A stretch of 64,000 nucleotides of DNA from Sphingomonas crocodyli (GTDB lineage Bacteria; Pseudomonadota; Alphaproteobacteria; Sphingomonadales; Sphingomonadaceae), in the NCBI RefSeq assembly GCF_004005865.1, contig NZ_SACN01000001.1:2542001-2606000 (forward strand). Reading direction: 5' to 3'. This document shows, piece by piece, positions 8,556 to 18,540 of the stretch (positions within the stretch are counted from its first letter, which is position 1; each line of letters opens with the position of its first letter). The position numbers and the translations under genes are program-made. The notes beneath the pieces are model-generated. The model did not search any database. It was not told the DNA's origin and saw only the letters and a list, made by a program, of their open reading frames with translations.

Positions 8556-9929
8556 ATGGCGACGAACTGGACGCCCGACAGCTGGCGCAATCACGAAGCG
8601 GTGCAGATGCCCGTCTATCCCGACGCGGGGGCGCTCGCCTCGGCGGAAAAGGAGCTGTCGAGCTATCCGCCGCTGGTGTTTGCGGGCGAGGCGCGCGCGC
8701 TGACCGCGGATCTCGCCAAGGTCGCCGAGGGCAAGGCTTTCCTGCTCCAGGGCGGCGACTGCGCCGAAAGCTTCGCCGAATTCCATCCGGACAATATCCG
8801 CGACACGTTCCGCGTGCTGCTGCAGATGGCGGTCGTGCTGACCTATTCGTCCAAGCTGCCGATCGTGAAGGTCGGCCGCATGGCGGGCCAGTTCGCCAAG
8901 CCGCGTTCGGCCCCGAACGAGGAAATCGGCGGTGTCTCGCTGCCCAGCTATCGCGGCGATATCATCAACGATATCGAGTTCGCCGAAGCCGGTCGCTCGC
9001 CCGATCCGCAGCGGATGATCCGCGCCTACAACCAGTCGGCCGCGACGCTCAATCTGCTGCGCGCCTTCTCGCAGGGCGGCTATGCGAACCTGCACCGCGT
9101 TCACAATTGGATGCTCGATTTCATGGGCCGGAGTCCCTGGGCATCGCAATATGCGCAGGTCGCGCAGCGGATCGGCGACGCGCTCGACTTCATGGCCGCG
9201 TGCGGGATCAACCCGGAAACGGTGCCGCAGCTTGCCGGCACCAGCTTCTACACCAGCCATGAGGCGCTGCTGCTCCCCTACGAGCAGGCGCTGACCCGCC
9301 GCGACAGCACCACCGGCGACTGGTACGACACCTCCGCCCATATGCTGTGGATCGGCGATCGCACCCGCTTCGAAGGATCGGCGCATGTCGAATATCTGCG
9401 CGGCGTGGGCAATCCGATCGGCCTCAAGTGCGGCCCGAGCCTAGAGCCGGACGCGCTGCTGCGCATGCTCGACACGGTCGATCCCGCGCGCCAGCCCGGC
9501 CGCGTCACTCTGATCACGCGCTACGGCCACGACAAGATCGAAAAGCACCTGCCCAGCCTCGTCCGCGCGGTGAAGCGCGAAGGGCGTCAGGTCGTGTGGT
9601 CGTGCGATCCGATGCACGGCAACGTCGTGAAGGCCGCCAACGGCTACAAGACGCGCCCGTTCGAGCGCATCCTGGCCGAAGTGCGCGGCTTCTTCGCGGT
9701 GCACCGGGCCGAAGGCACGCATGGCGGCGGCATCCATGCCGAGATGACCGGCCAGAACGTCACCGAATGCACCGGCGGGGCGATGGCGGTGACCGACGAG
9801 AACCTCGCCGATCGCTACCACACCCACTGCGACCCCCGCCTGAACGCAGGCCAGTCGATCGAACTCGCCTTCCTGCTGGCCGAAATGCTCAACCAGGAAA
9901 TGAAGGACCGCGCGAAGGACGCGGCATAA
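8556..9929 (+). CDS. aroG: Class II 3-deoxy-7-phosphoheptulonate (DAHP) synthase
   Basis: First enzyme of the shikimate pathway: phosphoenolpyruvate plus erythrose 4-phosphate to DAHP, in the cytoplasm. The 457-residue product has class II (plant/actinobacterial type) landmarks: [27 protein letters not shown], the substrate-binding [28 protein letters not shown] and [13 protein letters not shown], and the C-terminal [18 protein letters not shown] and [15 protein letters not shown] carrying metal-binding residues. Length matches the class. The frame is open upstream to 8454, but the ATG at 8556 gives [11 protein letters not shown], the normal N-terminus, with a CAGGA five bases ahead. No upstream partner is adjacent; a family A repeat follows. 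Confidence 0.97.
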   Translation: MATNWTPDSWRNHEAVQMPVYPDAGALASAEKELSSYPPLVFAGEARALTADLAKVAEGKAFLLQGGDCAESFAEFHPDNIRDTFRVLLQMAVVLTYSSKLPIVKVGRMAGQFAKPRSAPNEEIGGVSLPSYRGDIINDIEFAEAGRSPDPQRMIRAYNQSAATLNLLRAFSQGGYANLHRVHNWMLDFMGRSPWASQYAQVAQRIGDALDFMAACGINPETVPQLAGTSFYTSHEALLLPYEQALTRRDSTTGDWYDTSAHMLWIGDRTRFEGSAHVEYLRGVGNPIGLKCGPSLEPDALLRMLDTVDPARQPGRVTLITRYGHDKIEKHLPSLVRAVKREGRQVVWSCDPMHGNVVKAANGYKTRPFERILAEVRGFFAVHRAEGTHGGGIHAEMTGQNVTECTGGAMAVTDENLADRYHTHCDPRLNAGQSIELAFLLAEMLNQEMKDRAKDAA

Positions 9930-9966
9930 GCCGCGTCCTCGTCACCCAATCCTCGCCACAAACTCC

Positions 9967-10076
9967 TCGTCATTGCGAGGAGCCGCAGGCGACGCGGCAA
10001 TCCAGTTCCGCACTTGAGAGGCTCGTGGCCCACTCACATTCGGGCCTGGATTGCTTCGCTACGCTCGCAATGACGA
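9967..10076. repeat. Family A palindromic repeat, copy 1
   Basis: Begins TCGTCATTGCGAGGAGCC (long arm) and ends GCTACGCTCGCAATGACGA (short arm), with CAATCCAG and its inverse inside. It fills the space between the DAHP synthase and VOC protein stop codons, which converge, and may serve as a bidirectional terminator. Confidence 0.93.
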
Positions 10077-10077
10077 A

Positions 10078-10455
10078 TTAGGCGGCGGACATCGTCACCG
10101 CCTCGATCTTGTTGCCATCGGGATCGTGGACGAAGGCGGCGTAATAGTTGGCGTCGTAATCGGTGCGGATGCCGGGGGCGCCGTCGCTGTGGCCGCCATG
10201 CGCCATCGCGACGTTGTGGAAGCGATCGACCATTGCGCGATCGCGCGCCGTGAAGGCGACGTGGGCGCCGTTGCCCGCGCTCGCCGCCCGCTCGTCCGAC
10301 GGGCGGATCAGGCTGAACTCGATGTCGCCGGTGCCGTAATGGACGCCATAATCGTCGAGCATCAGCCGCCGCATCCCGAGCACCTCCATGACCGGATCAT
10401 AGAAGGCTCGGGCACGCGCGACGTCGTCCGTCCCGAAGGAGACGTGGTGGATCAT
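10078..10455 (-). CDS. VOC-family protein (glyoxalase/bleomycin-resistance fold)
   Basis: A 125-residue single-domain protein of the vicinal oxygen chelate superfamily. Seen: MIHHVSFGTDDVARARAFYDPVME, the first beta-alpha-beta unit with its metal-type histidine, HVAFTARDRAMVDRFHNVAMAHGG, and the closing FVHDPDGNKIEAV, which contains the glutamate usually used as a metal ligand. Members include glyoxalases, dioxygenases and antibiotic-binding proteins, so the substrate is not predictable. Its start codon overlaps the stop of the upstream host-attachment gene (TGATG), indicating translational coupling. Confidence 0.88.
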   Translation of the reverse strand: MIHHVSFGTDDVARARAFYDPVMEVLGMRRLMLDDYGVHYGTGDIEFSLIRPSDERAASAGNGAHVAFTARDRAMVDRFHNVAMAHGGHSDGAPGIRTDYDANYYAAFVHDPDGNKIEAVTMSAA

Positions 10456-10889
10456 CAGAGGGCCAGCAGCGCCTTTTCGATCTTGTCGGTCGGGTGGCGG
10501 GTGAGATCCTTGTCGATCTCCGCGACGATCTTTTCGGCGACCGCCTTGTCATAATGTTTGCGCAGTTCGCCCAGCGTGCGCGGCGGGGCGATGATGATCA
10601 GCTTTTCGAAATCGTCGACCTTCTGCTTGAGCATCAGCGCGGTATCGGCGGCGAAGCGATCTTCCTCGATCTGGTGATAATCCGGTTCCTCCATAGCGCT
10701 CTGGCGGCCGCCGACCGGCGACATGGCGCGGCCGGCCGCGTCGGTCTTCATCTCGCGATCGGCAAGGTCGGCGTGGGCCGCCTGATCCTCCACGACGAGG
10801 TTGGGATATTGAGCATCGCCTTCGTTGCGCAGGAACAGGCTCTTGCGGCCATCGGCGACGAGGACCATTGCGCCGTGAACGATAAGCAT
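10455..10889 (-). CDS. Host attachment protein family (Host_attach)
   Basis: A 144-residue cytosolic-looking protein. MLIVHGAMVLVADGRKSLFLRNEGD is the usual N-terminus of the 'protein required for attachment to host cells' family, and EEDRFAADTALMLKQ and KLIIIAPPRTLGELRKHYDKAV match its second half, which resembles an eRF1/pelota-like fold. The biochemical role is unknown. The frame extends to 11024, but the ATG at 10889 has GGAG nine bases upstream. It overlaps the VOC gene by one base at the 3' end. Confidence 0.87.
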   Translation of the reverse strand: MLIVHGAMVLVADGRKSLFLRNEGDAQYPNLVVEDQAAHADLADREMKTDAAGRAMSPVGGRQSAMEEPDYHQIEEDRFAADTALMLKQKVDDFEKLIIIAPPRTLGELRKHYDKAVAEKIVAEIDKDLTRHPTDKIEKALLAL

Positions 10890-10947
10890 GGGGGCGATCT
10901 CCTTGTTCGGTTTTGATGCCGAACCAACGCCCTGCCCCTCAAGCGGT

Positions 10948-11232
10948 TCAATATCGCGGGAATATCTTCCGGACGAGCTGCCCCTGCCACGGGGTGCCGT
11001 GATAATTGAAGAAGAACCAGCCATAGACGGTGGTGAAGAACAGGGCGGCGAAGGCCATCGGATCGCCCTTTTCCCGCATCCGGCGATAGAGGGTCAGATC
11101 GGCGGCGCGGCGATCCTTCTCGCTCCCGCCGCCGTGGATTCCGTAGGCGAGATCGTGGGCGTGGCAGCCTTCGTTACGATCATATTTGCGCCCGTCCATG
11201 AACAGGCAATATTGGCGTTTCCCATCGGGCAT
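10948..11232 (-). CDS. Small phospholipase A2-like protein
   Basis: A 94-residue protein with a compact HD-x-x-Y motif (H26, D27, Y30 in CHAHDLAYG) followed about 15 residues later by A-D-L-T-L-Y (D45). That His-Asp-Tyr plus downstream Asp layout is the catalytic pattern of phospholipase A2-like domains, including the viral capsid and phage type (family knowledge). The preceding FMDGRKYDRNEG could supply a calcium-loop-like segment. After the motif comes a hydrophobic, aromatic stretch (FAALFFTTVYGWFFFNYHG) that may insert in a membrane. No signal peptide is evident. The start codon lies only 20 bases from the divergent hydrolase start; M12 (11199) is an alternative. Confidence 0.55.
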   Translation of the reverse strand: MPDGKRQYCLFMDGRKYDRNEGCHAHDLAYGIHGGGSEKDRRAADLTLYRRMREKGDPMAFAALFFTTVYGWFFFNYHGTPWQGQLVRKIFPRY

Positions 11233-11252
11233 GGACCGAGTAGACAGCCGCG

Positions 11253-12380
11253 ATGCAGGCTTTCAAGCGCAAAATCTTCTATCTCAGCGGCTTCGATCCA
11301 CGCGGCGCCCGATATTATCACCAGATGTTCGGCGAACAGGCTACGCTGTTCAACGCGATGGCGGGCCGCCACGTCACCGTCGGCAAGCGCCGCCGCGAAC
11401 CGCCGCATTCGGTGGCGTGGACGATCGAGGATCGCGATCCCGATACGCGCACCGACTATGTCTTTCTGGGCTGGGACGATGTGGTGCGCACCCATTGGGT
11501 GAAGAACCCGCTGGCGCTGCTCAAACGATCGGCCGCCGCCTATTGGAACTTTACCCGGCTGCTCGACTGGCCGATCGTGAAGACGTTTCCGTTCGGCGTC
11601 CGCTTCGCCTTCTATTATCCGGGCGTCTCCGCGATCGCGCTGCCGATCCTGCTGGGGCTGCTGCTGTGCCTGCCGGCGATCGCGCTGCTCGGCTGGGGCT
11701 GGGGATTGGCGGTGACGGCGATCGTGGCGGTCGCGGTGTCGATGTTCATCGTGAAGAAGATCCAGGGCTTCTGGCTGCTGCGCTTCATCATCTTCAACGA
11801 TACGCTGGCCAACGATCGGCTGCCGCCCGATGTCGAGGCGCGGATGAACGAATTCGCCGATCAGATCGCCGCCAGCTTCGACGAGGATTGGGACGAGATC
11901 CTGTTCGTCACGCACAGCAACGGATCGATCATGGGCGTGCCGATGATGGCGCGGCTGCTCGATCGCTTCGGCGGCGCGCTGCCCGATCGCTTCGGCTTCG
12001 TGACTTTGGGATCGTGCATCGCGCTGATCGGCAATCGCAAGGACAGCCATCGTTTCCACGAGATGCTCGCACAGGTCGGCCGGGGCGATTTCCGCTGGCT
12101 CGACATCGGATCGATCACCGACGGCGCGTGCATCGCCGGCATCGATCCGTGCATCAGCACCCGCGAACCACGCCGCGCCCGCCTGTTCCAGACGAGCCCG
12201 CGCTGGTTCAAATATTGCGACCCCGCCACCTATCAGGCGCGCCGCCGCAACAAGTATGAGACGCATTTCGATTATCTGCGGACGTTCGATCGCCTGTCCC
12301 CGCTCGATTATATCGCGCTGAGTTCGGGCGCGCGCCCGCTGGCGCAGTCGATCGCCGCATTCGAGGCCGAAAATGGCTGA
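11253..12380 (+). CDS. Alpha/beta-hydrolase-like membrane protein, function unknown
   Basis: A 375-residue protein that starts with KRKIFYLSGFDPRGARYYH, a lipase-like first strand plus oxyanion-type turn, and carries FVTHSNGSIMGVP around residues 218-230, a variant of the G-x-S-x-G nucleophile elbow with Ser222. Two strongly hydrophobic segments (about residues 124-145 and 150-167) sit between these parts, so the catalytic region may be anchored at the inner membrane. Its stop overlaps the P450 start by eight bases, implying coupled expression. I do not recognise a named family; a lipid esterase acting with the P450 is an inference. Confidence 0.6.
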   Translation: MQAFKRKIFYLSGFDPRGARYYHQMFGEQATLFNAMAGRHVTVGKRRREPPHSVAWTIEDRDPDTRTDYVFLGWDDVVRTHWVKNPLALLKRSAAAYWNFTRLLDWPIVKTFPFGVRFAFYYPGVSAIALPILLGLLLCLPAIALLGWGWGLAVTAIVAVAVSMFIVKKIQGFWLLRFIIFNDTLANDRLPPDVEARMNEFADQIAASFDEDWDEILFVTHSNGSIMGVPMMARLLDRFGGALPDRFGFVTLGSCIALIGNRKDSHRFHEMLAQVGRGDFRWLDIGSITDGACIAGIDPCISTREPRRARLFQTSPRWFKYCDPATYQARRRNKYETHFDYLRTFDRLSPLDYIALSSGARPLAQSIAAFEAENG

Positions 12381-13788
12381 TCAATGCCCCGTAACCGGTG
12401 AGCGGCATGATGGCGACGCGCCGATCTTCACCCCGCCCTATCCCGTTCCGCACAAGAGCAAGGCGTCGCTGTTCAAACGGTTCCTGACCGGATGGAGCAG
12501 CTGGATCCACACGCTGTTCGAAAAAAGCTATACGATGCGGATGGGCGAGATCCGCCTGCCCCGGCTCGATTTCTACATCGCCAACGATCTGGAGGTCGTC
12601 GATCGGGTGATGGACGATCGCGAAAAGGCGTTCCCCAAGCATCCGTTCCTGAACGACCTGCTCGACCCGCTGATCGGCAACAGCGTCTTTTCGGCCAATG
12701 GCGAAGATTGGGAACAGCAGCGCGCGATGGTGAACCCCGCCTTTGCGCACACCAACCTCAAGCGCGTCTATCCCGCGATGCAGGGCGCGGTGGACGATCT
12801 GATGGCGCAGATCACCGCGCTCGATCGCAGCAAGCCGATCGGCGTCGATCCGCTGATGACGCATGTCGCGGCCGACATCATCTATCGCACGATCTTCTCG
12901 GTGAAGCTGGACGGGGCGAGCGCGGACGCGATCTACCGCGCCTTCCATCGCTATCAGGAGAATATTCAGCCGGGCGCGATGCTGCGCCTCTACGGCCTGC
13001 CGACCTTCGGCTATCGCCGCCGCGCAAAGAAGGCGGCGGCCGATATCCATGCGGTGTTCGGCCCGATCGTGAAGGCGCGCCACGACGCCTTCCACAGCGG
13101 CACGGGCGAGGCGCAGAAGGACATCCTCCAGTCGCTGATGGAGGCGCGGCATCCGGTGACGGGCGCGCCCTTCACCTACGAACAGATCATGGAACAGGTC
13201 TCCACCATCTTCCTGGCGGGGCATGAGACGGCGGCGAGCACGATGACGTGGGCGCTCTACCTGCTGTCCGAATGCCCGCATCTGCAGGAGGCGCTGGCCG
13301 CCGAGATAGAGCGCGTGGCGGGCGATGCGCCGCTGGGCTTCGAACATCTGCGCGGGCTGGACGGGGTGCGCAACCTGTTCAAGGAAACACTGCGCCTCTA
13401 CCCGCCGGTCAGCTTCTTCGTCCGCGAGATCACTGCGCCGACGACGATGCGCGACAAATTGCTGCAGAACGGCGCGATGTTGGTCGTCTCGCCGTGGCTG
13501 ATCCAGCGCAACCGCGACAATTGGAAATGCCCGCACGCCTTCGCGCCCGATCGCTTCGACGATCCGGCCGAAGCCGAAGCCGCCAAGCGCGCCTACATGC
13601 CGTTCGGCAAGGGACCACGCATCTGCATCGGCGCGGGCTTCGCGCAGCAGGAGGGCATCTTGACGCTCGCCTCGGTGATCCACGCCTTCCGCTTGCGCTA
13701 CCCGGATGCGCCCAAGCCCGAACCGATCAGCCGCCTGACGCTGCGGCCCAAGCATGTCGTGAAATTGTTCTTCGACGATCGGGGTTAG
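12373..13788 (+). CDS. Cytochrome P450
   Basis: A 471-residue haem monooxygenase without a signal or anchor segment. Seen: I-helix FLAGHETAAST with the oxygen-binding A-G-H-E-T (282-286), the K-helix E-x-x-R (KETLRLYPP, E338/R341), and the haem-binding loop PFGKGPRICIG with Cys418. The E-T-L-R-L-Y-P-P form and length resemble fatty-acid hydroxylating (CYP4/CYP102-like) rather than CYP101-like enzymes. No ferredoxin or reductase gene is adjacent. It begins inside the last codons of the membrane hydrolase gene, so the two products are probably made together; a hydrolase and hydroxylase working on the same lipid is speculative. Confidence 0.95.
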   Translation: MADQCPVTGERHDGDAPIFTPPYPVPHKSKASLFKRFLTGWSSWIHTLFEKSYTMRMGEIRLPRLDFYIANDLEVVDRVMDDREKAFPKHPFLNDLLDPLIGNSVFSANGEDWEQQRAMVNPAFAHTNLKRVYPAMQGAVDDLMAQITALDRSKPIGVDPLMTHVAADIIYRTIFSVKLDGASADAIYRAFHRYQENIQPGAMLRLYGLPTFGYRRRAKKAAADIHAVFGPIVKARHDAFHSGTGEAQKDILQSLMEARHPVTGAPFTYEQIMEQVSTIFLAGHETAASTMTWALYLLSECPHLQEALAAEIERVAGDAPLGFEHLRGLDGVRNLFKETLRLYPPVSFFVREITAPTTMRDKLLQNGAMLVVSPWLIQRNRDNWKCPHAFAPDRFDDPAEAEAAKRAYMPFGKGPRICIGAGFAQQEGILTLASVIHAFRLRYPDAPKPEPISRLTLRPKHVVKLFFDDRG

Positions 13789-13801
13789 TTGCCCCTCTCT
13801 A

Positions 13802-13925
13802 ATCCTCCCCCGCCAGGGGGAGGTGGCGCCGAAGGCGACGGAGGGGGAGGATACGAAACCTCCCGTTAGCCGCCGCCCTCCCCCTCCGTCAGCTACGCTG
13901 ACACCTCCCCCTGGCGGGGGAGGAT
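13802..13925. repeat. Family B palindromic repeat, copy 3
   Basis: 124 bp element between the convergent P450 and chemoreceptor genes. Left inner stem GGCGCCGAAGGCGAC, right inner stem GTCAGCTACGCTGAC; same orientation as copy 1. Confidence 0.93.
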
Positions 13926-13936
13926 CAATGGGGGCG

Positions 13937-15568
13937 TCACGCCGCTCGCAACTGCGCCACGAACGTTTCGGTGGCGGCCTTGAGGCTGAGCGCGTCGGCG
14001 GACAGGCGGGTGGCGGCGGTCTGAACGTTGCCCGAGAGCGCGCCGGCGGCGTCGGCGGCGTGGGCGACTTCGCTCATCCGGTCCGCCATGTCGGCGGCGT
14101 CCTGCGCGGTGCCGTCGGCATGGCCGCCGACGCTGTTAGACACGGCCAGCTGTTCGGCGATCTCGGCGACGATCCGGTCGGACGTGACCCCCAATGAACC
14201 GACCACATCCGCAACCTCGGCCAGCGCGCCTTCGACCGCGCTTGCACGCTCGTCGACCGTGGCGACCAGAGCGGTGATCTTGCCGGTCGCGTCCTTGGCC
14301 TGGCGCGAGAGCAGCTTCACCTCATCCGCCACCACCGCGAAGCCGCGCCCCGCCTCGCCTGCGCGCGCAGCCTCGATCGAGGCGTTGAGCGCGAGGAGAT
14401 TGGTGCGCGAAGCGATGTCGGCGATGATGTCGGCGAAACCGACGATGTCGGTGGTCCGCTCCGCAAGGGCTGCGAGCGAATCGTCACCCTGTTCGGAGCT
14501 GCGCTGCGCAACCGCGGTGAGCGCGCCCTGTTCGTTGACCTGGCTGGCGATGCGCGCGACCGAATGTGCGACCGCGCCCATATCGGCGGCGACTTCGCGT
14601 GATCGTTCGGTGACGGCATGCGCGGTCAGCGCGACGTCGCCCGCCTTGCGGCTGGCCTCCACCGCCAGAGCATTGAGTTCGCGCGAAGAGCCTTCGAGTT
14701 CGCCCGACGAGGACAGGACCGAGCGGACCACGCCCGCCACCGAATGTTCGAAGCGGTCGGCCAGATCGAGCAACGTCACGCGGCGGCGTTCGGCGGCAGC
14801 GCGCTGTTCCTCGACGCGGGCGGTGCGTTCGCGATCGGCGATCCGTTCGGCCTCGATCTGCGCGGCATAAGCCTGTTCGGCATAGGCGCGCGCCTTGATC
14901 GCACGCTCGGTCGCCTCCTGGCTTTCGACGAGCAGGTGCTGCGCGGTGGCGCGGGCCGCCTGCTGCGCGCGGAGCAGGCCGGCGAGGCGTTGGGCGGCGA
15001 AGCCCAGAAAGGTGCACTGGAGCAGCACGACCGCGCCGTGCAGGAAGACGCGGCCGATATCGCCGCTGTCGGTGGAGAGGAACACCCATTGCGGGCGAAC
15101 CATTTCCAGCATCAGATGGTGAACCGCGATGATCCCGGTCGCCAGCACCAGCGGGCGCCAGTCGCACAGCACGACCAGCGCGCCGAGCCCGACGAAGAAA
15201 TACATGTGCAGGTCCATCTGCCACGCATGGCCGGTGAACACGTAGAGGAAGAGTGCGGGGTGCAGCGCGATCATCATCGCGACGCTGAGCATCGCGGGCA
15301 GATCGTGGCGGCCGCGTAGCGCGCACTGGGTGGGTACGATGTTGATCGCAACGCCCATCAGCAAAGCGATCGTCAGATCGTCCGCCCCGATCACGAGGCC
15401 GCAGATCGCCATCACGAACAGGCTTGCCCACCCGCAGGCGCATAGGAGCCGGATGCCGTTGATGCGGATCAGATCGAGATCGCCAATCTCCCCCGCGCGC
15501 GTCACATCGCGGGTCAATATCCCGATTTTGCTGAGGACGGTTTCCGCGCTGATCATGCCGTCCCGCAT
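13937..15568 (-). CDS. Methyl-accepting chemotaxis protein with a polytopic N-terminal domain
   Basis: A chemoreceptor-like signalling protein of about 543 residues. The N-terminal ~200 residues hold five or six membrane segments with short loops instead of a periplasmic sensor domain. A coiled coil rich in Ala, Glu and Arg follows, then the MCP signalling domain whose hairpin tip reads [19 protein letters not shown] followed by [15 protein letters not shown]. No C-terminal CheR pentapeptide is seen. Polytopic sensors of this kind probably detect membrane energetics or hydrophobic ligands (inference). M5 at 15556, with GGGAC just upstream, may be the true start. No che genes are in the window. 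Confidence 0.9.
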   Translation of the reverse strand: MRDGMISAETVLSKIGILTRDVTRAGEIGDLDLIRINGIRLLCACGWASLFVMAICGLVIGADDLTIALLMGVAINIVPTQCALRGRHDLPAMLSVAMMIALHPALFLYVFTGHAWQMDLHMYFFVGLGALVVLCDWRPLVLATGIIAVHHLMLEMVRPQWVFLSTDSGDIGRVFLHGAVVLLQCTFLGFAAQRLAGLLRAQQAARATAQHLLVESQEATERAIKARAYAEQAYAAQIEAERIADRERTARVEEQRAAAERRRVTLLDLADRFEHSVAGVVRSVLSSSGELEGSSRELNALAVEASRKAGDVALTAHAVTERSREVAADMGAVAHSVARIASQVNEQGALTAVAQRSSEQGDDSLAALAERTTDIVGFADIIADIASRTNLLALNASIEAARAGEAGRGFAVVADEVKLLSRQAKDATGKITALVATVDERASAVEGALAEVADVVGSLGVTSDRIVAEIAEQLAVSNSVGGHADGTAQDAADMADRMSEVAHAADAAGALSGNVQTAATRLSADALSLKAATETFVAQLRAA

Positions 15569-15691
15569 GGCGCGGAAATGGTTAAGAAAGCCGTGCGACA
15601 GGGCTTAGACTTTGGTCGCACCGGTCCGATAGCGGACCAATTGCCTCCTCCTGTTCCCCCGCGCGATGAAAGCCTCTAAAGGCGTGCGCAT

Positions 15692-17011
15692 ATGACATAT
15701 CAGGTTCACATCATCGGCGGCGGCCTCGCCGGTTCGGAAGCCGCGTGGCAGCTGGCGCAGGCGGGCATCAAGGTGCGCCTGTCGGAGATGCGCGGGGTGG
15801 AGGGCACCCCCGCGCACCAGACCGACAGCCTGGCCGAACTCGTCTGTTCGAACAGCTTCCGGTCGGACGATCCCGCCAATGCGGTCGGCCTGCTCCATCA
15901 CGAGATGCGCGCGCTGGGTTCGCTGATCATGGCTAAGGCCGACAAGCATCGCGTGCCCGCCGGCTCCGCGCTGGCGGTCGATCGCGAGGGCTATGCCGAG
16001 GGCGTGACCGAGGCGATCGCGAGCCATCCGAATATCGAACTGGTGCGCGAGCGCGTCGACGCCCTGCCCGACGGCCGCGTGATCATCGCCACCGGGCCGC
16101 TGACGGCCGAGGCGCTGGCCGGGCAGATCGGCAGCGCGACCGGCGAGGATGCCCTGGCCTTCTTCGATGCGATCGCGCCGATCGTCCACCACCATTCGAT
16201 CGATATGGACGTCGCATGGATGGCCTCGCGCTGGGATAAGGGCGAGACCAAGGACTATATCAACTGCCCGATGACGAAGGAGCAGTATCTGGCCTTCCAC
16301 CAGGCCCTGATCGACGGCGAGAAGGGCGAGTTCAAGGAGTGGGAGAAGAACACGCCCTATTTCGACGGCTGCATGCCGATCGAGGTGATGGCCGAGCGCG
16401 GCGTCGATACGCTGCGTTACGGGCCGATGAAGCCGGTGGGGCTGGATAATCCGAAGACCGGGCGTTGGCCCTATGCGGTCGTCCAGCTGCGGCAGGACAA
16501 TGCGCTGGGCACGCTTTGGAACATCGTCGGCTTCCAGACCAAGCTGAAGCATGGCGAGCAGGTGCGCATCTTCCGCACGATCCCCGGCCTGGAAAATGCC
16601 GAGTTCGCGCGGCTGGGCGGGCTGCACCGCAACACCTTCATCCAATCGCCGCGCCTGCTGGACGGGACGCTGCGCCTGAAGTCGCGGCCGAACATCCGCT
16701 TTGCGGGGCAGATTACGGGATGCGAGGGCTATGTCGAAAGCGCCGCGATCGGCCTGCTCGCGGGCCGCTTCGCCGCCGCCGAGATCCTTGGCACCGAAAT
16801 GGCGCCCCCGCCCCCCACGACCGCGCTGGGCGCGCTGCTGGGCCACATCACCGGCGGGGCGGAGATTGACTCCTATCAGCCGATGAACGTCAATTTCGGC
16901 CTGTTCCCCCCGCTCGTCGACGCCAAGGGCGGCCGCAAGAGCAAGAGCGACCGCAAAGCGATGTACGCCGAACGCGCGGGCGAAGCGCTGAAGGACTGGA
17001 TGGCGGCTTAG
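15692..17011 (+). CDS. trmFO: Methylenetetrahydrofolate-tRNA-(uracil-5-)-methyltransferase
   Basis: Makes 5-methyluridine at position 54 of tRNA using methylene-tetrahydrofolate and FAD. The 439-residue protein starts with an FAD-binding motif ([17 protein letters not shown]), then [14 protein letters not shown] with the conserved cysteine, and [35 protein letters not shown] and [12 protein letters not shown], all hallmark TrmFO blocks. Length is normal. It stands alone, and its stop overlaps the convergent hydroxylase stop by two bases. Confidence 0.97.
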   Translation: MTYQVHIIGGGLAGSEAAWQLAQAGIKVRLSEMRGVEGTPAHQTDSLAELVCSNSFRSDDPANAVGLLHHEMRALGSLIMAKADKHRVPAGSALAVDREGYAEGVTEAIASHPNIELVRERVDALPDGRVIIATGPLTAEALAGQIGSATGEDALAFFDAIAPIVHHHSIDMDVAWMASRWDKGETKDYINCPMTKEQYLAFHQALIDGEKGEFKEWEKNTPYFDGCMPIEVMAERGVDTLRYGPMKPVGLDNPKTGRWPYAVVQLRQDNALGTLWNIVGFQTKLKHGEQVRIFRTIPGLENAEFARLGGLHRNTFIQSPRLLDGTLRLKSRPNIRFAGQITGCEGYVESAAIGLLAGRFAAAEILGTEMAPPPPTTALGALLGHITGGAEIDSYQPMNVNFGLFPPLVDAKGGRKSKSDRKAMYAERAGEALKDWMAA

Positions 17012-17727
17012 GCCAGCTTGCGCCCCACCAGCAGCGGCAGCACGCGCATCGTCGAGCCGGCGTGGAGGCCCGCATCGTCCGCCCATGCGCGCGGGTTGCG
17101 GAAGGTGCCGAGGACGATGTCCCAGATCGGAAGGTCCGAATAATTGTGGCCGTGGACGCCGCGCTGATGGTGGAGCGCGTGGCTTTCGGGGCGCTGGACG
17201 ATGTAGCCCAGCCAGTGCGGCGTGCGGATATTGGCGTGCTGGAACATCGCGAGGAAGGTCGCGGCGAGCGCGACGATCAACGTGGCCTCCGGCGACAAGC
17301 CTACGATCCCGACGAGACAGAGCGAGCTGAGCAGCGCCCATCCCAGCATATCGAGCGGGTGGAAATAGAAGGCGCCCCAGATGTCGACCCGTTCGGCGCT
17401 GTGATGCATCTGATGGAAGGCGCGCCACAGCGGATCGAAGCGGTGCATCGTGCGGTGCCAGACATAGACACCGAGTTCGAGCAGCAGCAGCCCGCCCACC
17501 ACCTGCACCACAAAGGGCAAGGCGCGGCCATCGAACAATTGCCGTTCGCCCAGCCACGCATCCCACAGGAATGGCGCATAGGTGCCGATCGCGAAGTAGA
17601 GGACGGCCGATGCGGCGCCCATGACGGGCCACAGACCGATGCGGGGAAAGTCCCGCGCGCGAAAGATCAGGTCGACGATCACGAATGTCGCGAACATCCC
17701 CAATGCGATATAGTGAAATATAGTCAT
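17008..17727 (-). CDS. Sterol desaturase / fatty-acid hydroxylase family membrane protein
   Basis: A 239-residue di-iron membrane hydroxylase. The histidine boxes are all present: [15 protein letters not shown] and [19 protein letters not shown], which ligate the iron pair. Four or so membrane segments surround them. Such proteins hydroxylate or desaturate fatty acids, carotenoids or hopanoid/sterol-like lipids using O2. The ATG at 17727 ([10 protein letters not shown]) starts at the first membrane helix; the frame extends to 17760 without a better ribosome site. The last codons overlap trmFO. Confidence 0.92.
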   Translation of the reverse strand: MTIFHYIALGMFATFVIVDLIFRARDFPRIGLWPVMGAASAVLYFAIGTYAPFLWDAWLGERQLFDGRALPFVVQVVGGLLLLELGVYVWHRTMHRFDPLWRAFHQMHHSAERVDIWGAFYFHPLDMLGWALLSSLCLVGIVGLSPEATLIVALAATFLAMFQHANIRTPHWLGYIVQRPESHALHHQRGVHGHNYSDLPIWDIVLGTFRNPRAWADDAGLHAGSTMRVLPLLVGRKLA

Positions 17728-17871
17728 GCCCATCCCGATGATTCGATGATGGCAGACCAATTAGGCCGGACGACGAGCGCGCTCTAGAAGGCGCAGGGTC
17801 GGTTCGGCCCAAGCCATAGAAACCGTTAAATTCGTTACTGTTTCACTGTCCGGCGCGCGGGGGACTGGCCG

Positions 17872-18540
17872 ATGGCCGAAGGTGTGATCGACAAAACCAT
17901 ACCGGGAGTACAGTCGGACGGCGACGCGCCGTCCAAGGGCGTGCGCACGCGCGAGCGGATCATGGACATCGCCGAGGAGGCGATCCTGCACAAAGGCTTT
18001 GCCGCGACTTCGATCGACGAACTGGTCGAGGCCGCCGGGATCACCAAGAGCGGCTTCTTCTATCATTTCCACGACAAGAACGATCTGGCGCGGCAGATCG
18101 TCGCCCGCTTCAGCGAGCGCGACAACCGCATCCTCGATCAACTGACCGAGCGCGCGCGATCACTGTCGGACGATCCGCTGCAAAGCTTCCTGATCTTCAT
18201 CCGCCTGTTCGCCGAGACGATGGACGACCTGCCCGAACTGCACCCCGGCTGCCTCGCGGCATCGATCACCTATCAGGAGCGCTTCTTCGATCGCGAGGTG
18301 ACGCGGCTGATCCGCGAGACCGCGATCGGATGGCGCACGCGCTTCCACGACTGGCTGTCCGAGATCGCCGAACTTTATCCGCCCGCCATCCCCGCCGATC
18401 TGACCGCGCTGGCCGACCATTTCACGGTCGTCGCCGATGGCGGGATCATCACGTCACGCGCGCTGGGCGACAAGGCGATCATCGGGCGGCAGATGCGGCT
18501 GCTTCACGATCATGTGAAATTGCTGTTCGGCGGGCGCTGA
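17872..18540 (+). CDS. TetR-family transcriptional regulator
   Basis: A 222-residue regulator with an N-terminal TetR DNA-binding domain at about residues 23-75: RTRERIMDIAEEAILHKGF, then TSIDELVEAAGITKSGFFYH, where the recognition helix lies, followed by FHDKNDLARQIV. The C-terminal ligand domain is all-helical with no family assignment possible by eye. The gene ends exactly where the convergent phoD gene ends (TGA-TCA). Its target is unknown; the divergent hydroxylase at 17727 is a candidate by position. Confidence 0.93.
   Translation: MAEGVIDKTIPGVQSDGDAPSKGVRTRERIMDIAEEAILHKGFAATSIDELVEAAGITKSGFFYHFHDKNDLARQIVARFSERDNRILDQLTERARSLSDDPLQSFLIFIRLFAETMDDLPELHPGCLAASITYQERFFDREVTRLIRETAIGWRTRFHDWLSEIAELYPPAIPADLTALADHFTVVADGGIITSRALGDKAIIGRQMRLLHDHVKLLFGGR

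Noticed and set aside
15605..17812. 735-codon open frame opposite trmFO and overlapping the hydroxylase gene
   Set aside because: Two well-conserved genes on known frames explain the region; the long frame has no recognisable domain.
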